Shown here: in pieces, positions 61,771 through 64,000 of the stretch
How positions within the stretch are numbered: the first letter of the stretch is position 1
Layout: the number at the start of each line of letters is the position of its first letter
Origin: Moraxella sp. K1664
GTDB lineage: Bacteria; Pseudomonadota; Gammaproteobacteria; Pseudomonadales; Moraxellaceae
Direction: 5' to 3'
NCBI RefSeq assembly: GCF_039693965.1
Contig: NZ_CP155576.1
Coordinates: forward strand, 1,798,001-1,862,000
DNA length: 64,000 bases
Translations under genes and position numbers: made by a program
The notes under the pieces: generated by a model
Seen by the model: only the letters and a program-made list of their open reading frames with translations
Told to the model about the DNA's origin: nothing
The model's database searches: none

Positions 61771-64000
61771 ATGGCAGTCATTCATATAGATGGCAAAACT
61801 TATGATGTGGACGGCTCAGATAACCTGCTCTCAGCCTGCCTGTCGCTTGGCATTGATGTGCCTTATTTTTGTTATCACCCTGCACTTGGTTCGGTGGGGT
61901 CGTGCCGTCAATGTGCGGTTAAGCAGTACAATAACGAAGACGATTATAAGGCAGGGCGTGGACGGCTGGTGATGAGCTGTATGATTGCCCCCACGCCAAA
62001 GAGTGATACTTGGATTTCGGTGGACGATGCCGAGGCAAAGGCATTTCGTAAAAGCATTGTGGAATATCTGATGACCAATCACCCCCACGATTGCCCAACG
62101 TGCGAAGAGGGCGGACATTGCCATTTGCAAGACATGACCTATATGAGCGGACATAGAAAACGCCGTTACCGCTTTACCAAACGCACGCACCACAACCAAG
62201 ACTTAGGGGCGTTTATCAATCATGAGATGAACCGCTGTATCGCTTGCTATCGCTGTGTGCGGTTTTATAAGGATTACGCAGGTGGCACGGATTTTGGGGT
62301 GTATGCGTCAAATAACCGTGTCTATTTTGGGCGTGAAGAGAGCGGACAGTTAGAGAGCGAATTTAGCGGTAACTTGACCGAAGTTTGCCCAACGGGTGTC
62401 TTTACCGACAAAACGCATTCTGACCGCTACAACCGTAAATGGGACATGCAGTACGCCCCAAGCATTTGCCATGGCTGTTCAAGCGGGTGCAACATCTCGG
62501 CAGGCGAGCGTTATGGCGAACTTAGACGCATTGAAAACCGCTATAACCATGACGTAAACGGCTATTTCTTGTGCGACCGTGGGCGTTTTGGCTATGGCTA
62601 TGTCAATCGTGCTGACCGCCCAACCCAGCCCTTAGAAAATGTGAACGGACAATTTGTCAAAACCAGTGCAAGCCTTGCAGTCGATAGCGTGGCGGACTTA
62701 TTAAAAGGCAAAAACGTCATCGGCATTGGCTCGGCTCGGGCAAGTTTGGAGAGTAATTTTGCCCTAAAAAAACTGGTCGGAAGCGATTATTACAGCACAG
62801 GCGAGCGAGCGGTTGTCAAAGACGTGGTGGACTTGGGCGTGGAGTTGTTACGCCATAAAGACGTGCATAATGTGTCTTTGGCAGAGATTGAGACGGCGGA
62901 TAGCGTGTTTGTTTTGGGCGAGGATTTGACCCAAACGGCAAGCCGTGTTGCCTTGTCGGTGCGTCAAGCGTCCAAAAACAAAGCCCGTCAAATGGCAACC
63001 GCCCTAAAAACCGAGCATTGGCTTGCCGAGCCTGTCAAGCGTATCGGGCAAGAGGCGTACAGTCCCATTTATGTGGCGAGCGTGGTGGATACCAAATTAT
63101 CCGACATCGCCAAAGTGTCTGCCGTTGCTACGCCAAACGACATCGCCAAATTGGGCTTTATGGTGGGCGACATCATCAAGGGCTATGCCGATACCCTAGA
63201 TGAGATTGGCAAAAGCGAGAACGCCATTTTTGCCAAAGAACAAGAGCCAAACCTTGCGATAGATGAGAACATGGCAATGGAGTTTTTGGCTCATCATATT
63301 GCTTATGATTTGATTATGGCGAACCGTCCGCTTGTCATCACAGGCACCAGCTTGTCATCAAAGGCAATCGTACAGGCAACAGGCTATATCGCCCAAACCT
63401 TGACCGCCAAACGTGCCAAAATCGCCCATGTGGAGCGTGAATTTGTGGAAGTGCAAAACGCCAAAATCCGTGATGAAGTGGCTCGTCAATTCATTGACCC
63501 TGACAAAGATGCCAAAACGGACGGCACGCACACCACAGAGCGAGACCCCAATGAGTTTGAAAAAGAGCTGTCATCTCGCCTATTAAAGACAAATGCCCTA
63601 TATGCCGACAAAACAGGCGTGTATGTTGCCATGCCTGAGGCGAACAGCGTGGGCGTAAACTTGCTTGGTGGTCAAGCGATAGAGGAGATTTTGGCAAAAG
63701 AATTTGAGGCGGTGGTGGTGCTAGAACATGACCTAGCAAACCTTGCCCCAAGCCAATTTGACAAATTGACCGAAAAAACACTCATTGTCCTAGACCACCA
63801 GTCTTATGACTGGCACGCCAAAGCCGATATGGTGCTATCTGGTGCGTCATTTGCCGAATCAGACGGTACGCTCGTGTCTGCCGAAGGGCGTGCAGGGCGG
63901 TTTTTTGCCAGTTTTGACAAAAAATACTATGAGCCAAACAGCGAGCTAAAAGACAGTTGGCGTTGGCTACACGCTGTCGCTAATGCCTTGGCTAGCACCA
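61771..64000 (+). CDS. nuoG: NADH-quinone oxidoreductase subunit G (3' end outside window)
   Basis: The largest peripheral subunit of complex I; 743 codons are visible. Cluster motifs in order are the 2Fe-2[16 protein letters not shown] ... MSC, the His-ligated 4Fe-4[15 protein letters not shown], and then CIACYRC with [17 protein letters not shown] then opens the molybdopterin-oxidoreductase-like domain, which holds the extra N7 cluster in E. coli-type enzymes. The start ATG is 1 bp after the nuoF stop. The frame runs open to the window edge; nuoH and later genes should follow outside. Confidence 0.95.
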   Translation, partial: MAVIHIDGKTYDVDGSDNLLSACLSLGIDVPYFCYHPALGSVGSCRQCAVKQYNNEDDYKAGRGRLVMSCMIAPTPKSDTWISVDDAEAKAFRKSIVEYLMTNHPHDCPTCEEGGHCHLQDMTYMSGHRKRRYRFTKRTHHNQDLGAFINHEMNRCIACYRCVRFYKDYAGGTDFGVYASNNRVYFGREESGQLESEFSGNLTEVCPTGVFTDKTHSDRYNRKWDMQYAPSICHGCSSGCNISAGERYGELRRIENRYNHDVNGYFLCDRGRFGYGYVNRADRPTQPLENVNGQFVKTSASLAVDSVADLLKGKNVIGIGSARASLESNFALKKLVGSDYYSTGERAVVKDVVDLGVELLRHKDVHNVSLAEIETADSVFVLGEDLTQTASRVALSVRQASKNKARQMATALKTEHWLAEPVKRIGQEAYSPIYVASVVDTKLSDIAKVSAVATPNDIAKLGFMVGDIIKGYADTLDEIGKSENAIFAKEQEPNLAIDENMAMEFLAHHIAYDLIMANRPLVITGTSLSSKAIVQATGYIAQTLTAKRAKIAHVEREFVEVQNAKIRDEVARQFIDPDKDAKTDGTHTTERDPNEFEKELSSRLLKTNALYADKTGVYVAMPEANSVGVNLLGGQAIEEILAKEFEAVVVLEHDLANLAPSQFDKLTEKTLIVLDHQSYDWHAKADMVLSGASFAESDGTLVSAEGRAGRFFASFDKKYYEPNSELKDSWRWLHAVANALAST

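Overview
The window looks like chromosome of a Moraxellaceae gammaproteobacterium, most likely a Moraxella species. The evidence is the lptD / amgK-murU arrangement, fused nuoCD, a WS/DGAT acyltransferase, a SpoT with a decayed synthetase domain, AT-rich intergenic DNA with many short palindromic elements, and Moraxella/Acinetobacter-like protein sequences. The species call is inference; no rRNA is present.

Layout. 1-5.4 kb: lptD (cut by the window edge) divergent from amgK-murU (cell-wall recycling). 5.5-5.8 kb: tRNA-Val and tRNA-Asp. 6-7.8 kb: LysR regulator, small lipoprotein and L,D-transpeptidase. 8-11 kb: argG and a wax-ester/DGAT-type acyltransferase. 11.2-20.1 kb: ispH, gmk-rpoZ, spoT, an M48 lipoprotein protease, ridA and priA. 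20.2-24.1 kb: a truncated solute-binding-protein gene, a TrpX-like binding lipoprotein, ftsY and ogt. 24.4-32.6 kb: a thioredoxin-MsrA-MsrB fusion, ahcY, an MscS channel, a J-like membrane protein, brnQ and a small membrane protein. 32.8-38.9 kb: sulfate/sulfite assimilation (cysI, DUF934, cysH, cysG) interrupted by an IS110 element. 38.9-42.7 kb: yajC-secD-secF. 42.9-49.9 kb: a CNNM/CBS protein, TraX-like and FixH-like proteins, and purL. 50-64 kb: a respiratory complex I (nuo) locus whose core genes A, B, CD, E, F, G are separated by colinear accessory genes (hypotheticals, VOC and GGCT-like enzymes, a DUF4303-like protein, a Fic/Doc toxin-antitoxin pair, a NucS-like nuclease, the pilus ATPase pilU, an AbrB-like protein and a possible SUKH-like protein).

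The most striking observation is the IS110-family element at about 36.14-37.38 kb. Its left-end noncoding DNA can be read as a bridge RNA. A first loop carries 9 nt identical to the left target flank and 6 nt complementary to the right flank. A second loop carries 9 nt identical to the element's own right end and 5 nt complementary to its left junction. The inferred core is CT at both ends, and the target is a second copy of a palindromic repeat found intact at 35.1 kb. Target, donor, guide loops and DEDD/Ser recombinase are therefore all visible in one place.

The window is also full of small non-autonomous repeats. One family, with TAGGGCGTGCC...GGCACGCCCTA ends, has seven copies. Two copies contain a second inverted-repeat element at the same internal position, and one of those contains a third. 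One copy cuts off the solute-binding-protein gene and supplies a new N-terminus to the remaining reading frame; another separates yajC from secD. A second family of about 107 bp, with CTCAACTT ends, sits upstream of murU and of the TrpX-like gene.
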